Counted from the stretch's first letter, positions 1 to 8,826 are shown. The stretch is DNA of 20,606 nt from Clostridia bacterium (GCA_017411885.1 JAFQPF010000089.1:1-20606); one strand, 5' to 3'. The notes: generated from the sequence alone by a model not told the origin. Program-made: numbers and translations.

Positions 1-28
1 AAAAGCTTTCGCCGCGGCGAAAGCTTTT
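1..28 (-). terminator. Palindromic terminator of the Card1-like gene
   Basis: A perfect 28-bp inverted repeat with a GC-rich centre and A-rich/T-rich feet starts at the first base and abuts the stop codon (29-31) of the minus-strand gene. Because it is symmetrical it could also stop plus-strand transcripts entering from the left, but the left neighbour is outside the window. Confidence 0.8.
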
Positions 29-1252
29 TTAATTGAATATCGCTCTTCTTAATGCTTTGTCAAGCTCGTTATCGGTCATACGCTGGACGTTTTCGATAAT
101 TACTATCCCCATCTCCTCTGCCCTTGCCCTGAGATGCGCTACAGTCTGCGCGTCTGCCGTGTGAGCAAGGTCTGTTGCAACAAGCAGCTTTTTGGAGTAT
201 CTTCCGCCGAATCTCTGTGCTACAGAGGAAAGCTTGTAAAGCTCCTCGGACTCAAATTTACCGTTTTTGCAGGAAATGAATACCGGAGAATGCGAGCGCA
301 TGACAAGCACGTCTATCTCGTTTTCGGTAGTTGTTTTCCCCTGCGCATCCGTGTTCCACGATATGCCGACGCCTGTTTTCACATCGCAAACGCCGTGCCC
401 GAGATATTTTGCACAAGTAAGATACACCTTTTGTTCAAGTAAATTTCCTGCCTTTAGTATACACTCCCGCACCTGAGCGTTTTTGTACTTAAAGCCCGAA
501 AGCGAACCGTCGGGATTACGCCTGTAGCTCACCATACCAAGCCGTTTGAGTTCTTCAAGATAGGTTCTTACCTTGTATTTGCTTGATAAAAGCTCGATCT
601 GCTTGCTTTTTGATAATTTTTCTATACCTGCCGCCTTTAGCACAAAGCTGTTCCAGGTCTGCGGAGCTGAACGCTTGTGAACGTATCCGCGCGGACCGTT
701 CGCGCAAAGACGCCACATTTTGTCGATGTCAGAAATAAATTCCTCGTCATAAACGAAAGCACCCGAGCCGCTGTACGGCAAAACTCGCCCCGAATGGAGA
801 ATGATGTTTTCTTCGACCGTTGCAGTTAAATCAAGCTTGCGCGGAATAAAAGCACTGCTTCTGCCGTTCTTGCTTTTTACGCGTGTGTAGCCGCTTACGG
901 GATCTATCCTGTATAACGTGACGTTGTCGTTTCTTTCGTAGAAAATGCCGGCGGCGCACAGCATAGTATCGTCACCGCCGATTATGTCAATGGCAAGCTC
1001 TTCTCCGTCTGCGGCAATTGTTTCAAGCTTGATAAGCGCATCGTTTATATCGTTTTTTATGACCTGAACGTATGATATTTTCGGTATGCTTACTCCTTTT
1101 TTGCGGTAGTAGGATTTTATAGGTTCAAGGCAAAGACGTTCAAAGACTTCTCGCTTTTGAGTAGAGATATACACGATTTCGCTTGCGGGCAGACAAAGCC
1201 CGCCAAGTACGTTTTCAATCGGCTCATCGCCGTAAAGTTCAATTATTTTCAC
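29..1252 (-). CDS. DUF1887/Card1-like CARF-nuclease family protein
   Basis: 407 residues. The C-terminal third has the layout of the DUF1887 (Card1/Can2-like) PD-(D/E)xK nuclease: a helix with E273 (GNLLEQKVY), then NEIDVLVM with D314, then FISCKNG with K329. The usual acidic residue of the ExK motif is Ser327 here. The N-terminal ~160 residues fit a CARF-like Rossmann domain, with a glycine-rich turn IIGGDDTM (90-97) where Card1 proteins carry a TGG-type ligand motif. Residues ~195-265 look like a helical, winged-helix-like linker. Known Card1/Can2 proteins are cyclic-oligoadenylate-activated nucleases of type III CRISPR systems. No cas gene or array lies in this window, so that role is only inferred. 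The start is GTG, set by an excellent AAAGGAGGT site. It follows the serine hydrolase gene by 52 bp on the same strand. Confidence 0.75.
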   Translation of the reverse strand: MKIIELYGDEPIENVLGGLCLPASEIVYISTQKREVFERLCLEPIKSYYRKKGVSIPKISYVQVIKNDINDALIKLETIAADGEELAIDIIGGDDTMLCAAGIFYERNDNVTLYRIDPVSGYTRVKSKNGRSSAFIPRKLDLTATVEENIILHSGRVLPYSGSGAFVYDEEFISDIDKMWRLCANGPRGYVHKRSAPQTWNSFVLKAAGIEKLSKSKQIELLSSKYKVRTYLEELKRLGMVSYRRNPDGSLSGFKYKNAQVRECILKAGNLLEQKVYLTCAKYLGHGVCDVKTGVGISWNTDAQGKTTTENEIDVLVMRSHSPVFISCKNGKFESEELYKLSSVAQRFGGRYSKKLLVATDLAHTADAQTVAHLRARAEEMGIVIIENVQRMTDNELDKALRRAIFN

Positions 1253-1258
1253 GTCTTT

Positions 1259-1267
1259 ACCTCCTTT
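1259..1267 (-). promoter_or_regulatory. Strong Shine-Dalgarno fixing a GTG start
   Basis: The minus strand reads AAAGGAGGT, six bases before GTG at 1252-1250. No ATG is placed well behind this site, so the GTG start of the Card1-like gene is well supported. Confidence 0.8.
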
Positions 1268-1304
1268 GCTTTTGTTATACTTTTCCTCAATGGGAAGGCT
1301 TTGT

Positions 1305-2426
1305 TTATATCAATGCGTCAGATACTGCCTTTTCAAACCGACGTGCCGATGCATTTCCTGAGCCTCCGTCAACTCTTGAATTTTTCATAAACACGGCACA
1401 AATTTTATTTTCCGGATCTATCCAGAAGTGAGAGCCATATGCTCCGCTCCAGCCAAAGCTTCCGACAGGTAATGATAGATACGCTTCATCCGCGATCACC
1501 CTCACTCCTAAACCCCAACGTTCGTTTCCGGGCATTATTTCTTTCGGCACGTGAGGCGTTGAAATCTCTCTTATTGCTTGCTCGGATAAAATCCTATGAC
1601 CGTTTATCTCACCCTTATTCAAAAGCATCTTCGCAAAGCTTGCGTAATTCTCCAAGGTCGAAACCAAGCCTGCTCCGGCAAGCTCCTGTTCACAAAGTAT
1701 CTGCTCAAAAATACAGCCCGGATAGGTTACGCCGACAGCGTTTCTTTCATCGATCTTGTTGTGCATAGTCATAAGCCGCGCCATCTGCTCTTCTGACGGC
1801 GAAAATGTAGTATCGGTCATATTACACGGAATAAAGATCTCTTTTTTCAAGAATTCTTCATATCCTTGTCCCGTGACCTTCTTCACAATGGCAGCAAGCA
1901 CCTGAAACGCCGCATAACCATTGTAAGCTTGCTTTGTAAAAGGCTCATACCCAAGTCCTTGGGAAACAAATCTTTTTAACATTTCGTCTGTGCTTTTTTT
2001 CTCGCTCTCTGTAAGACTTATCGCCTTTCCTCCCCCAATTCCCGATGTATGAGTCAGACAATGCTTGACAGTCGGCTCAACTTTAGTCTTTCCAAGATCG
2101 ATACCATCAGCACTCATGATATGTATACCCTTGAATTCGGGCAAATATTTACTCACAGGGTCACTTAATGAAAGTATGTTTCTTTCAACAAGTATCATTA
2201 TTGCAACCGAAGTTATCGGCTTAGTCATCGATGCAAGTCGGTATATCGTATTATCGTCTGTTTTCTCGCTTGTATCTTCACATACGTATCCGAAATGCTT
2301 CTTGAACACCGTCTCACCGTTCTGATATACGAAATAGGACGAGCCGAACAAATTGTGGTTATCAAGATCATATCTTGCAATCTGTTCAATATTCTCTGCC
2401 AAGCTGTTTTTATCTAATAATTTCAT
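1305..2426 (-). CDS. Serine hydrolase of the beta-lactamase (class C / EstB-like) fold
   Basis: 373 residues from the chosen start. It shows the penicillin-binding-protein/beta-lactamase triad pattern: SxxK as S66-M-T-K69, a Tyr motif Y168-N-G170, and a late GWSG box (325-328) in place of KTG, followed by the WIDP strand. HTSG (126-129) and GAGLVST (251-257) are also typical of the EstB/AmpC-like family. There is no signal peptide, so it is probably a cytoplasmic esterase or peptidase-like hydrolase rather than a resistance enzyme; the substrate is unknown. The frame stays open to 2522, but the first 32 codons overlap the upstream gene. Met33 of that frame (2426), seven bases after the upstream stop, is the likely start. 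Its own ribosome site is poor: an AGGAGG lies about 29 bases upstream, inside the preceding gene. Translation is probably coupled. Confidence 0.85.
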   Translation of the reverse strand: MKLLDKNSLAENIEQIARYDLDNHNLFGSSYFVYQNGETVFKKHFGYVCEDTSEKTDDNTIYRLASMTKPITSVAIMILVERNILSLSDPVSKYLPEFKGIHIMSADGIDLGKTKVEPTVKHCLTHTSGIGGGKAISLTESEKKSTDEMLKRFVSQGLGYEPFTKQAYNGYAAFQVLAAIVKKVTGQGYEEFLKKEIFIPCNMTDTTFSPSEEQMARLMTMHNKIDERNAVGVTYPGCIFEQILCEQELAGAGLVSTLENYASFAKMLLNKGEINGHRILSEQAIREISTPHVPKEIMPGNERWGLGVRVIADEAYLSLPVGSFGWSGAYGSHFWIDPENKICAVFMKNSRVDGGSGNASARRFEKAVSDALI

Positions 2427-2433
2427 ATAAGTA

Positions 2434-3852
2434 TCATTCGGGCAAAACCCCGTACCTCCTGTATTTTGCCGCCTGTGTATTGAATACATCTGTGTAATCT
2501 CCCGAAAGCGAGAACACCTCACCGTCAGAAAATCTCAATTCAAAAACAAGCGTTTTTCCTTTCAGCTCATCAACTCTTTTGCCGGTTTTATATTCGGGCA
2601 CCCAATCTGTTGAGTCACCTTCAAAGGGTATGCAATCCTCGTGAGAGTATCCCTCTACAGGCTTTGCTATACCAAGCACGTTGCCGGCAACAAGCTCGCT
2701 TTCATCAGATATATATATTGCCACAGTAGCTTTTTTAGCCTTCAGATTAAAATGGATCTCACCGCCATGCCATATCTTTTCACGGGTTATGACAGATGCA
2801 TCCTCGTGTGCATTTTCTGTGCAAAGAGATATAAATCCATCTTTTCTCATATTGTAGACAAACATTTTACCCGTTCCGGGATTACGGAAAGCAGGTCCGT
2901 GCTCAAGCTCGGATGCAGATGCATAGAAATTTATGCTTCCGTCACGGTTTTCAAGCATACTCATAACCCATACAAGATTATATTTTGTATCTGCTTCATT
3001 ACTGCCCTCTACTCCGCTTATAAACGGTTCCCTTAAGCTTCGGCACCAATATCTGCCGTCGTAGGAATATGCAAGCTGAGTATCAATGATGCCGTTTTTG
3101 TACTTGGCGTTGAATTCGCTGTTAAGATGCCTGTAAAAATGCGGAATTCCGATATACATTCCGTCATATTCAAAGGCAATCATACCGTAGATCTCATCAA
3201 GTCTGTCATCAGAGGAATCTACGTCCATACAATATCTGAATTCGGTAAAATCAGTCCAATTCGCGGTTTCCTTGTATCCGGCGCATCTGCGTCCCCAGAA
3301 CGGACGCTCTACAATCGTATACACCTTTTTATGCTTATTATAAAATACACTTGCCAGGGGCTCGGCGCCGTCACCCCATAGTGATCCGTCCTTTAATGTC
3401 CAATTTATAAGATCAGAGGAAGTATATATAGTATCTTTTACATAAAGGTCTTTCAACCCAGAACAATCTGCAAACAGCATTTTGTAACGCTCGGACGGAT
3501 CTTGTGCATACTTGTCCTCAAATATGCACGCAACCTCGCCTGCCAGCCTCATGATCTCATGCTCATATTTTTTATCCGGATATGATGTTAAATCAAATAA
3601 TTTTTCAGGAACAAAATTTATTCCATCGTCGCTTATTGCGCAAAACAGTCTTCTGCCTTCGAAATCAGCTCCATGTGCAAAGTATAGCATACGGTACTTA
3701 CCGCTGTCAAGCAAAAACACAAAGCCTGAAGCGTAATCGTTACTGCTGATACCATCGTTATATTCCGCAACCACACTCGGCTTGCCGTATTTTCTTACAA
3801 CATTATCTCTTCCAAACAATTTGCTATCATCAAAAAACATTTGTTTTTTCAT
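2434..3852 (-). CDS. Five-bladed beta-propeller glycosidase-like protein (GH32/GH43/GH68-like)
   Basis: 472 residues without signal peptide or membrane segment. The first ~350 residues contain repeated short strands with motifs such as SDDGINF, TSSDLINW and SYDGRYW. These are the blade pattern of five-bladed propeller glycosidases (GH32/GH43/GH68 clans and related families). The last ~110 residues look like the beta-sandwich that follows the propeller in GH32-type enzymes (LVFELRFSDGEVFSL near 445-460). I cannot point with certainty to the nucleophile, acid/base and RDP-type residues, so the exact family and substrate stay open. The start at 3852 has a GAGGT site seven bases upstream. The serine hydrolase follows after 7 bp, so the two form an operon. 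The gene is divergent from a GH31 gene, suggesting a shared carbohydrate. Confidence 0.7.
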   Translation of the reverse strand: MKKQMFFDDSKLFGRDNVVRKYGKPSVVAEYNDGISSNDYASGFVFLLDSGKYRMLYFAHGADFEGRRLFCAISDDGINFVPEKLFDLTSYPDKKYEHEIMRLAGEVACIFEDKYAQDPSERYKMLFADCSGLKDLYVKDTIYTSSDLINWTLKDGSLWGDGAEPLASVFYNKHKKVYTIVERPFWGRRCAGYKETANWTDFTEFRYCMDVDSSDDRLDEIYGMIAFEYDGMYIGIPHFYRHLNSEFNAKYKNGIIDTQLAYSYDGRYWCRSLREPFISGVEGSNEADTKYNLVWVMSMLENRDGSINFYASASELEHGPAFRNPGTGKMFVYNMRKDGFISLCTENAHEDASVITREKIWHGGEIHFNLKAKKATVAIYISDESELVAGNVLGIAKPVEGYSHEDCIPFEGDSTDWVPEYKTGKRVDELKGKTLVFELRFSDGEVFSLSGDYTDVFNTQAAKYRRYGVLPE

Positions 3853-3888
3853 AAATTTACCTCAAAGCATAAAATTTCATCCACTCAA

Positions 3889-3917
3889 ATTATAACATAG
3901 CGAAAGTTAAAATTCAA
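3889..3917 (-). promoter_or_regulatory. Promoter of the propeller/serine hydrolase operon
   Basis: On the minus strand TTGAAT (3917-3912) and TATAAT (3894-3889) are separated by 17 bp. The -10 lies about 36 bp before the start codon at 3852. Its -35 is only 8 bp from the -35 of the divergent GH31 promoter. Confidence 0.75.
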
Positions 3918-3925
3918 GTAAATCA

Positions 3926-3954
3926 TTGACAATACACAAACTTTGATGTATAAT
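3926..3954 (+). promoter_or_regulatory. Consensus promoter of the GH31 gene
   Basis: TTGACA (3926-3931), a 17-bp spacer and TATAAT (3949-3954) form a fully consensus sigma-A-type promoter, 50 bp before the GH31 start. A 7-bp inverted repeat (AATCATT 3921-3927, AATGATT 3952-3958) overlaps both hexamers and could be an operator, which would explain how so strong a promoter is kept in check. Confidence 0.85.
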
Positions 3955-4004
3955 GATTTCATATTGTAAATATATGGTTATATCGCAAATCAAGGGAGAA
4001 CACT

Positions 4005-5531
4005 ATGTCACTTAAAATCAATATTCTTGAAAATGAAGTGTGGTACGGTCTTGCCTCTGACGAGGGCAACAAAATGCCCTTTGACAAGGATTCTGTCTAC
4101 ACATTCAATATGCAGCCGGTAAATACCCCCAACCAGTATTCACCGCTTCTTATTTCAAACATGGGCCGCTACGTATGGGGCGATGATGGCTTCAATACCA
4201 CTTTTGAAAACGGCGTTATCGAAATCACCTCCGCTCTTGCTCCCGCAAAGCTTTATGAAGGCTTTGAAAACCTGCGCGGCGCGTTTAAGGCTGCCGCAAA
4301 GGCACACTTTCCCTCAAACGGAGTACTCCCCCCCATCGAATTTTTCGAAAAGCCTCAGTACAATACCTGGATCGAGTTCATCTACAATCAGAATCAGAAC
4401 GGCATCTACAGCTATTGCAAAACTATCCACGACAACGATATGCCCACGGGAGTCGTTATGATCGACGATATGTGGAGCAACTACTACGGCAGATGGGATT
4501 TTGACCGCAAGAAATTCCCCGAACCCAAAAAGCTTATCGACGCTCTCCACGAATGGGGCTTTAAGGTGATGCTTTGGATATGCCCGTTTGTCAGCCTTGA
4601 CTCAGAGGAATTCAGATATCTTCGCGACAACGGCGCGCTTGTGCGTGACAAGGATGACAATCCGCGACTCGTCCGCTGGTGGAACGGTTACTCGGCAGTA
4701 CTTGACCTTTCAAACCCCTTTGACCACGAATGGCTTACCAAGCAGTGTGATTTTCTTACCGAAACCTACGGTGTGGACGGCTTCAAGCTTGATGCGGGTG
4801 ATGCAAGATTCTATCTTGACACAGACAAAAACTACGGAAACGTAACTCCGAACGAGCAATGCGAGCTTTGGGCTAAATTCGGTCTCAGATACGCATACAA
4901 CGAATACCGTGCCTGCTATAAATGCGCAGGTCTTCCGCTTGTTCAGCGTCTGCAGGACAAGGGCCACCGTTGGACCGGCACAGGTATAAACCAGCTCGTA
5001 CCGAATATGCTCGCTCAGGGAATTCTCGGTTACGCATACGGTTGCCCCGATATGGTCGGCGGCGGTCAGTATCTTGACTTTTTGCCCGGCTCAAAGCAGT
5101 TTGAGCCTGAGCTTTTCGTTCGCTACGCCGCAACCTCAATGCTTATGCCGATGATACAGTTTTCAACCGCACCCTGGAGAGTGCTTGATAATACTCACTA
5201 CGACTATGTCAAAACACTTCTTAAGATCCGCGACGAGTTCGTGCCTGTTATAAGCAAGCTTGCAAAGGAAGCGGCTAACAGCGGCGAGCCGATCGTAAGA
5301 TATCTTGAATATGTATTCCCGCACGAAGGCCTTGAACATATAACCGACGAATTTATGCTCGGCGATGATATCCTCGTAGCACCCGTTCTTGAAAAAGGAA
5401 AGCTTGATCGCGATGTCACGCTTCCACACGGAACATGGCGTGAAAGAACGACCGGCAAGCTCTATGAGGGCGGCAGAATTGTAAACGTATCGGCAAAGCT
5501 TGACGAGCTTCCGATATTTATAAAGGAATAA
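4005..5531 (+). CDS. Glycoside hydrolase family 31 (alpha-glycosidase)
   Basis: 508 residues, cytoplasmic. The (beta/alpha)8 barrel of GH31 is clear: VVMIDDMW (150-157), KVMLWICPFV (187-196), and the nucleophile strand DGFKLDAGD, with D263 as the expected nucleophile. Further on are GYAYGCPDMVGGG (342-354) and the late strand GDDILVAPVLEKG, which precedes the C-terminal sandwich. The FKLDAG form is closer to the MYORG-like branch of GH31 than to classic maltases (WxDMNE), so the substrate may be an alpha-galactoside or another alpha-glycoside rather than maltose. The segment where the acid/base Asp is normally found reads HRWTGTGINQL (321-331) and shows no obvious Asp. The start has a GGGAG site. 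A perfect hairpin follows the stop. It is divergent from the propeller glycosidase operon. Confidence 0.88.
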   Translation: MSLKINILENEVWYGLASDEGNKMPFDKDSVYTFNMQPVNTPNQYSPLLISNMGRYVWGDDGFNTTFENGVIEITSALAPAKLYEGFENLRGAFKAAAKAHFPSNGVLPPIEFFEKPQYNTWIEFIYNQNQNGIYSYCKTIHDNDMPTGVVMIDDMWSNYYGRWDFDRKKFPEPKKLIDALHEWGFKVMLWICPFVSLDSEEFRYLRDNGALVRDKDDNPRLVRWWNGYSAVLDLSNPFDHEWLTKQCDFLTETYGVDGFKLDAGDARFYLDTDKNYGNVTPNEQCELWAKFGLRYAYNEYRACYKCAGLPLVQRLQDKGHRWTGTGINQLVPNMLAQGILGYAYGCPDMVGGGQYLDFLPGSKQFEPELFVRYAATSMLMPMIQFSTAPWRVLDNTHYDYVKTLLKIRDEFVPVISKLAKEAANSGEPIVRYLEYVFPHEGLEHITDEFMLGDDILVAPVLEKGKLDRDVTLPHGTWRERTTGKLYEGGRIVNVSAKLDELPIFIKE

Positions 5532-5546
5532 ACAGACTTTAAATAG

Positions 5547-5586
5547 AAAAATATCGGTTACGGATATATCCGTAACCGATATTTTT
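5547..5586. terminator. Bidirectional terminator between GH31 and copA
   Basis: A perfect 20+20 inverted repeat with A-rich and T-rich ends serves the two convergent genes. Its right end overlaps the copA stop codon (5585-5587) by two bases. Confidence 0.9.
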
Positions 5587-5788
5587 ATCTTATTACCGTA
5601 TAACCCTCGTTTTCGATGGCTGTTATAATTACACCGTCATCAAGCTCTTTTTCAAGACTTATTTTCGCAAGCCCGGTTTCGTGGCTTACGTCTGCAAGCG
5701 TAACACCGTCCAATGCTTCAAGCACCTTTTTTACTCTGCCCGAGCAATGAGTACACATCATACCTTCGACCTTGAAAATCTTTTCCAT
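5585..5788 (-). other. Possible internal start producing a free CopZ-like chaperone
   Basis: Within copA an in-frame ATG at 5788 would give a 67-residue HMA protein ([15 protein letters not shown]...), the normal size of free CopZ. An AAAAGGTG stretch (5802-5795) precedes it by six bases. Whether ribosomes start here is an inference; the stretch also encodes the Lys-rich linker, so the match may be a by-product of AAA/AAG codons. Confidence 0.4.
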
Positions 5789-8056
5789 CTTTTTCACCTT
5801 TTTCTCTTTTTCTTTTTTAGCAGGCTTGAACATATTAAGCCTTAATGAATTTGATACCACGCAAAAGCTTGAAAGACTCATTGCCGCCGCAGCGATCATC
5901 GGATCAAGCCTTATTCCAAAGGGTATCAGCACTCCTGCCGCGACAGGTATTCCGATAACGTTATAAATAAACGCCCAGAACAGATTTTCACGTATATTCT
6001 TAAGCGCAGCGCGGCTTAACTTTATCGCCGTGCAGGCATCGCAAAGACTGCTTTTCATAAGCACAACGTCTGCCGCGTCTATCGCTACGTCGGTGCCTGC
6101 GCCAATCGCAATTCCCGTGTCTGCGCTTGTCAGCGCGGGCGCGTCGTTGATTCCGTCACCGACCATTGCAACGCGCGACTCACTTTTTAGCTTTTCTATA
6201 GCAGCAAGCTTTTCTTCGGGCATCAGCCCTGCAAAAACAAGGTCGATTCCTGCATCCTTCGCAACAGCCTCGGCGGTATTTTTGTTGTCACCCGTAAGCA
6301 TTACGGTTTTTATTCCAAGTCTGTGAAGCTCACTTATCGCTTCTCTGCTGTCGTCCTTTATCGTGTCAGCGACCGCGATCAATCCAAGATATTTATTATC
6401 CTTTGCAAACAGAAGCGGAGTCTTTCCCTCGTTTGAAAGCGTGTCGATCAACTTTTTAGTATCATCATCAAGCGACAAGTGCTCACCGATAAGTGCAAGG
6501 TTTCCTCCGTAAAGCTCGGTATCCCCTGTTTTTCCGACAATACCGCGCCCGGAAAGTGCCCTGAACAAATCAAGCTCATAAGCTTTAACGCCTCTTTGCT
6601 CACAGTAAATATTGACCGCGCGCGCAAGCGGATGCTCACTTTTGTTTTCAAGTGTATATGCAAGCGAAAGCAATTCGACCTCGTCTGTGCCATGGGCAGG
6701 TATTATATCGGTAACACGCGGATTTCCGCTTGTTATCGTACCTGTTTTGTCAAGCGCAACAGCCTTTACCCTACCGCATATTTCAAGTGCCTCTGCGCTC
6801 TTGAATAAAACTCCATGCTTGGCGCCGACACCGCTTGCAACCATTATAGCGACCGGAGTCGCAAGTCCGAGCGCACACGGACAGCTTATCACAAGCACCG
6901 AAATTCCGCGTGCAAGCGCAAAGCCGATGCTCTCGCCAAGCAAAAGCCATATTATTACCGTCAGAATGGCTATAGCCATAACCACCGGCACGAATATACC
7001 AGAAACCTTGTCTGCGAGCTTTGCGATCGGTGCTTTTGTTGCAGACGCGCTCTTTACCATCTCGATTATCTTTGAAAGCGCGGTATCGTTTCCGACCTCG
7101 GTTGCTCTGCATTTAATAAAGCCCGAGTGATTTATCGTCGCCGCAGAAACCTTATCACCGCAAGCCTTATCCACCGGTATGCTTTCGCCTGTCAGCGCAG
7201 ATTCATCAACCGAGCTTTCGCCCTCAATAATGACTCCGTCAACAGGTATGCTTTCACCCGGTCTGACAACGAATATATCGCCCACAAGCACCTCGCTTGC
7301 AAGGAGCTTTATCTCTTTTCCGTCCCTTATAACGCTTGCGTATTCGGGAGACAGACTCATAAGCGAGCGTATAGCGTCCGTAGTCTTTCCCTTTGAGCGC
7401 GCTTCAAGCATTTTGCCCACGGTGATAAGCGCGAGTATCATCGCCGCAGATTCAAAATAAAGCTCGTGCATATATGCGCCTGCCGTACTGTGATCGCCGC
7501 GCGACAGTGCATCTGTCATAATAAACAGCACACACGTGCTGTAAATGAACGCCGCAGACGAGCCAAGCGCAACGAGCGAATCCATATTGGGCGCACGGTG
7601 CCACAATGCCTTAAAGCCGCTTGTGAAAAACCTTCCGTTTATCACCATGACCGCAATAGTGAGAAGCATCTGTATCAATGCAAGTCCGATATGGTTATCT
7701 GCAAGAGCATCGGGCAACGGAAAGCCCCACATCATATGCCCCATTGAAATATACATCAGAACAAGCAAAAAGACAAGCGAGGACACGAGCCTGCGCTTAA
7801 GCCGCGGTGTTTGTGTGTCCTCAATGCGGTCTTCAGGCTTATCAGCACTCTTTGCGCTGCTTTGCGCCTGTGCAGTATATCCTGCCGCCACTACCGCACC
7901 AATGATCTCATCATCTGTAAAGCTGCCCTCTACTGTCATCGAATTTGTAAGCAGATTTACCGTACAGTCGCTTACACCTTCAAGTGAGCGTACAGCCTTT
8001 TCAACTCTTGCACTGCAGGCGGCACAGCTCATACCGCCAACTATATATGTGTTCAA
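5585..8056 (-). CDS. copA: Cu+-exporting P1B-type ATPase with C-terminal CopZ-like domain
   Basis: 823 residues from the chosen start. Positions below count from an upstream GTG at 8068; subtract four for the TTG start. An N-terminal heavy-metal domain (GMSCAAC, 12-18) is followed by membrane helices, the actuator TGES (293-296), the metal-binding CPC (396-398) and the phosphorylation site DKTGT (D440). The last helix pair has YNVIGIP and MSLSS, which mark the Cu+ (P1B-1) subgroup. After the last helix, a Lys/Glu-rich linker leads to a second heavy-metal domain, GMMCTHC (769-775). An extra HMA domain at the C-terminus is unusual, because CopA repeats normally stand at the N-terminus. The start is taken as TTG 8056, because GGAGG lies five bases before it while the GTG has no ribosome site. 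No csoR, copY or separate copZ is nearby. A histidine phosphatase gene lies 48 bp upstream on the same strand. Confidence 0.95.
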   Translation of the reverse strand: MNTYIVGGMSCAACSARVEKAVRSLEGVSDCTVNLLTNSMTVEGSFTDDEIIGAVVAAGYTAQAQSSAKSADKPEDRIEDTQTPRLKRRLVSSLVFLLVLMYISMGHMMWGFPLPDALADNHIGLALIQMLLTIAVMVINGRFFTSGFKALWHRAPNMDSLVALGSSAAFIYSTCVLFIMTDALSRGDHSTAGAYMHELYFESAAMILALITVGKMLEARSKGKTTDAIRSLMSLSPEYASVIRDGKEIKLLASEVLVGDIFVVRPGESIPVDGVIIEGESSVDESALTGESIPVDKACGDKVSAATINHSGFIKCRATEVGNDTALSKIIEMVKSASATKAPIAKLADKVSGIFVPVVMAIAILTVIIWLLLGESIGFALARGISVLVISCPCALGLATPVAIMVASGVGAKHGVLFKSAEALEICGRVKAVALDKTGTITSGNPRVTDIIPAHGTDEVELLSLAYTLENKSEHPLARAVNIYCEQRGVKAYELDLFRALSGRGIVGKTGDTELYGGNLALIGEHLSLDDDTKKLIDTLSNEGKTPLLFAKDNKYLGLIAVADTIKDDSREAISELHRLGIKTVMLTGDNKNTAEAVAKDAGIDLVFAGLMPEEKLAAIEKLKSESRVAMVGDGINDAPALTSADTGIAIGAGTDVAIDAADVVLMKSSLCDACTAIKLSRAALKNIRENLFWAFIYNVIGIPVAAGVLIPFGIRLDPMIAAAAMSLSSFCVVSNSLRLNMFKPAKKEKEKKVKKMEKIFKVEGMMCTHCSGRVKKVLEALDGVTLADVSHETGLAKISLEKELDDGVIITAIENEGYTVIR

Positions 8057-8061
8057 TATAA

Positions 8062-8066
8062 CCTCC
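8062..8066 (-). promoter_or_regulatory. Ribosome binding site fixing a TTG start of copA
   Basis: GGAGG on the minus strand lies five bases before TTG (8056-8054). The alternative in-frame GTG at 8068 overlaps this site and has nothing like a Shine-Dalgarno upstream. Confidence 0.65.
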
Positions 8067-8104
8067 ACAATATCGGGAAACAGGTTTGCTTTGTATCCCG
8101 AAAA

Positions 8105-8749
8105 TTATACCTTCGACGATACCTCTTTCGCAAGATCGCCGAGAAAATCTGCGTATCCTATTACCTCGGGTGCTGTAGTATGCTTTTCAACGTCGTAATT
8201 CACTATAGATACCGATGCGTTCTTTACCCATCCGACCTCGTTTATTTTTTCATACGGAAGATCGTTCCATTCGCACACAAGTGAGCGAATAGGAGTCGAA
8301 TGAAATGCTACAAGCACCGTTTTTCCGTCGTTTTCTTCCGCGATCTTCCACACAGTTTCGCGGATACGGTCGGTCATTTGCTTAATACTTTCACCGCCAA
8401 GCGGGTGCGCGTTCCACATATCCTTCATCCATACGCTGTATTCTTCCGGATATAGCTCTGCAAGCGTAGTGAAATGCTTGTTTTCCCATTCTCCGGCGAA
8501 AATTTCTCTTAATCCCTTTTCCGGGATCGGCTCAAGCTTGTGTTCTTTTGCAATTATCTCACCTGTTTCAAATGCCCGCTTAAGGTCACTCGCATAGGCT
8601 ACGTCAATATGTACGTCCTTGAGATATTTTGCCGCGCACAGTGCCTGACGTCTGCCAAGCTCGGTAAGCTCACCGTCGGTATGTCCGTAAAACAAATCGT
8701 TTATATTGCCCATGCTTTCGCCATGGCGCACAAAAATCATTCTTGTCAT
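8105..8749 (-). CDS. Histidine phosphatase family protein (phosphoglycerate mutase-like)
   Basis: 214 residues. The RHG motif (R8-H9-G10) at the end of the first strand carries the phospho-accepting His. Other expected pocket residues are R58 (SDLKRAFET), the acid E82 (LREIFAGEWE) and the second His, H150 (VAFHSTPIRSL). This is the branch-2 type found in many small-molecule phosphatases. Context does not reveal the substrate, and an alpha-ribazole, sugar phosphate or nucleotide role cannot be told apart here. The ATG at 8749 has an AAGGGTG site. The gene is probably first in a unit with copA, which follows after 48 bp; a functional link between the two is not evident. Confidence 0.88.
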   Translation of the reverse strand: MTRMIFVRHGESMGNINDLFYGHTDGELTELGRRQALCAAKYLKDVHIDVAYASDLKRAFETGEIIAKEHKLEPIPEKGLREIFAGEWENKHFTTLAELYPEEYSVWMKDMWNAHPLGGESIKQMTDRIRETVWKIAEENDGKTVLVAFHSTPIRSLVCEWNDLPYEKINEVGWVKNASVSIVNYDVEKHTTAPEVIGYADFLGDLAKEVSSKV

Positions 8750-8778
8750 TTCTTTTCACCCTTACTTTCTTTAATTAT

Positions 8779-8806
8779 ATTTTATCACAAATTACAAAAA
8801 AATCAA
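8779..8806 (-). promoter_or_regulatory. Candidate promoter of the phosphatase-copA unit
   Basis: The minus strand shows TTGATT (8806-8801), a 16-bp spacer and TAAAAT (8784-8779), about 30 bp before the start codon. It is AT-rich, so the match is only moderately specific. Confidence 0.45.
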
Positions 8807-8826
8807 GAGGCATAAGAGCTATAAAC

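Noticed and set aside
29..1252. Presence of a type III CRISPR system
   Set aside because: Only the single Card1-like gene is present; no array, cas10, csm or cmr gene can be seen in the window.
1268..1295. Terminator between the serine hydrolase and Card1-like genes
   Set aside because: Only a weak CTTCC/GGAAAAG pairing without a T-run is present, so the genes could be co-transcribed.
1305..2426. Antibiotic-resistance beta-lactamase
   Set aside because: There is no signal peptide and the KTG box is replaced by GWSG; the EstB-like serine hydrolase group fits better.
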